Shown in pieces: positions 7,007-7,995 of a stretch of DNA of 7,995 nucleotides. A model generated the notes under the pieces. It made no database searches, was not told the DNA's origin, and saw only the letters and a list, made by a program, of their open reading frames with translations. The DNA is from Chromatiales bacterium. GTDB lineage: Bacteria > Pseudomonadota > Gammaproteobacteria > Chromatiales > Chromatiaceae. How positions within the stretch are numbered: the stretch's first letter is position 1; the number at the start of each line of letters is the position of its first letter. A program made the translations under genes and the position numbers. The stretch is taken from positions 1-7,995 of the forward strand of contig JAHEIA010000134.1 in the NCBI GenBank assembly GCA_024639625.1. Direction: 5' to 3'.

Positions 7007-7939
7007 TTACCCCTTGCGGATGCCGCGTACGATCAGGTCGGCGGACAGATTGATAATGAAGGTGATCAGGAACAGGAAGATGCCGATGGTGAACAGCGCC
7101 TGATAGTGCTCCGAACCTACCGCGGTTTCGCCCAACTCGGCGGCGATGGTGGCAGTGAGCGCGCGCACCGAGTCGAACACGCTGTGCGGGATGTTGACCG
7201 CGTGCCCGGTGGCCATGAGCACCGCCATGGTTTCCCCGAAACCGCGTCCGACACCGAGCAGTACGGCGCCGAGCAGCCCGTTCTTTGCCGCAGGGAGCAC
7301 GGTCTTGCGGATGACCTGCCAGCGCGTCGCCCCCAACGCTTCTGCTGCCTCGCGGTAGCGATCGGGGACCGCCTTCAGGGCGTCTTCCGCGATCGAGGTC
7401 ATGATCGGCGCCGCCATCAAGCCGAGGATGACCCCGGCGTTGAGTACGTTGAGTCCCACCGGCACGTTGAACAGATCAATGATCAAGGGATTCATGATCG
7501 AGAGGCCGATAAAGCCCCACACCACCGAGGGGATGGCAGCCAGCAGCTCGACCAGTACCTTTAGGGATTCCCGGGTCTTACCGGTGGCGAACTCGCCGAT
7601 GTAGATCGCCGCCCCTAGGGAGAAGGGGATGGCGACCAGCATCGCCAGGCCGGTAACGCTGGCGGTGCCCGCGATCAGGGCCAGAATGCCGAACTCGGGG
7701 GCGTCCTCGTCGCTGGGATACCAGTAGGGCGAAAGAAAGAACTCCTTGAAGGAAAAGTCATCGATCAGGAAGCCGAAACCTTCCACGGTAATGAAAACGA
7801 AGATCCCGATGATGAAGACAATCGCCGAGATGCCGCCAAGAAACACCAGCAGCTGAACCAGCTTGTCGATGTACCAGTCGAGGTTGCGGCGGTCGAAGTC
7901 GCCGCTCAATTGGGCGAGGGTAGTATCAGCGTCCGCCAT
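7007..7939 (-). CDS. pstC: Phosphate ABC transporter permease PstC
   Basis: Second inner-membrane permease subunit of the Pst phosphate importer. It has 310 residues (E. coli 319) and the normal six-helix layout: hydrophobic stretches near 27-52, 84-114, 125-148, 162-182, 222-244 and 280-304. A periplasmic segment between the first two (about 55-82) is rich in aromatic and acidic residues. The EAA motif is at 197-216 (EAAEALGATRWQVIRKTVLP). GRGFGETMAV (231-240) keeps the conserved Arg232 and Glu236, the counterpart of the Arg/Glu pair in PstA. The start ATG at 7939 has AAGGAG 9 bases upstream, inside the end of the preceding gene. No enlarged N-terminal domain is present, unlike the long PstC forms of some gammaproteobacteria. 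Confidence 0.96.
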   Translation of the reverse strand: MADADTTLAQLSGDFDRRNLDWYIDKLVQLLVFLGGISAIVFIIGIFVFITVEGFGFLIDDFSFKEFFLSPYWYPSDEDAPEFGILALIAGTASVTGLAMLVAIPFSLGAAIYIGEFATGKTRESLKVLVELLAAIPSVVWGFIGLSIMNPLIIDLFNVPVGLNVLNAGVILGLMAAPIMTSIAEDALKAVPDRYREAAEALGATRWQVIRKTVLPAAKNGLLGAVLLGVGRGFGETMAVLMATGHAVNIPHSVFDSVRALTATIAAELGETAVGSEHYQALFTIGIFLFLITFIINLSADLIVRGIRKG

Positions 7940-7940
7940 T

Positions 7941-7994
7941 TCAGGAGGCTCCTTCGCCGCGCAGGAGTTCCATCAATTCCCGGATCTTCAGCGC
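7941..7994 (-). CDS. C-terminal 17 residues of an unidentified upstream gene
   Basis: On the minus strand one frame reads ALKIRELMELLRGEGAS and then TGA, one base before the pstC ATG. The other two frames do not give a believable end: one closes at once, the other runs on through pstC. The residues look like an amphipathic helix with a short polar tail. The pstC Shine-Dalgarno lies within its last codons, so the gene is probably cotranscribed with pstC. I do not recognise the family. It does not resemble the end of E. coli PstS that I recall, so I do not call pstS. Confidence 0.5.
   Translation of the reverse strand, partial: ALKIRELMELLRGEGAS
7943..7954 (-). promoter_or_regulatory. Shine-Dalgarno of pstC inside a small palindrome
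   Basis: On the minus strand AAGGAG (7954-7949) lies 9 bases before the pstC ATG. It sits in AGGA-GCC-TCCT (7953-7943), which could fold into a 4-bp hairpin hiding the site. A ribosome finishing the preceding gene, whose stop is at 7943-7941, would open it. The hairpin is weak and its effect is inference; the Shine-Dalgarno itself is clear. Confidence 0.55.
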
Positions 7995-7995
7995 G

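Noticed and set aside
6497..7564. A 355-codon plus-strand open frame opposite pstA and pstC
   Set aside because: It crosses two well-supported permease genes on the other strand. Its translation is low-complexity, charged and His-rich, as antisense shadows of membrane proteins often are.
3680..7995. A pho box for PhoB in the operon
   Set aside because: I looked for the CTGTCAT-type direct repeats in the few non-coding stretches and saw none. The operon promoter is probably upstream of the window.

Overview
The window looks like chromosomal DNA from a GC-rich gammaproteobacterium. The plus-strand gene order aroA-cmk-rpsA-ihfB is a well-known gammaproteobacterial block, and every product in it is of that type. 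I cannot name the genus. An Ectothiorhodospiraceae/Chromatiales-like organism is a guess from GC content and protein style only.

Layout. Plus strand, 1-3679: the 3' part of aroA (shikimate pathway), cmk (CMP/dCMP kinase), a clear intrinsic terminator, rpsA (ribosomal protein S1, six S1 repeats), a strong GC hairpin, and ihfB (integration host factor beta). A short structured convergent gap follows (3680-3759). Minus strand, 7994-3760, read from high to low coordinates: the last 17 codons of an unidentified gene, then pstC, pstA, pstB1, pstB2 and phoB. These are packed with overlaps or short gaps as one phosphate-uptake/regulation operon. No pstS, phoU or phoR lies inside the window. There is no gene-free stretch over 300 bases.

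How it works together. PstC and PstA form the phosphate channel in the inner membrane, and PstB proteins power it with ATP. PhoB is the response regulator of the Pho regulon, which in known systems is controlled through Pst, PhoU and PhoR.

Main observation: the operon encodes two different PstB ATPases whose defects are complementary. PstB1 has an intact LSGGQ signature, but its Q-loop Gln is Pro and its H-loop His is Asn. PstB2 has intact Walker A, Q-loop, Walker B and H-loop, but its signature is LSLEE. A PstB1/PstB2 heterodimer would have one fully canonical ATP site and one degenerate site. Homodimers of either would have two damaged sites. This is the asymmetric design known from heterodimeric ABC exporters (TM287/288, TAP, CFTR), here in a phosphate importer whose ATPase is normally a homodimer.
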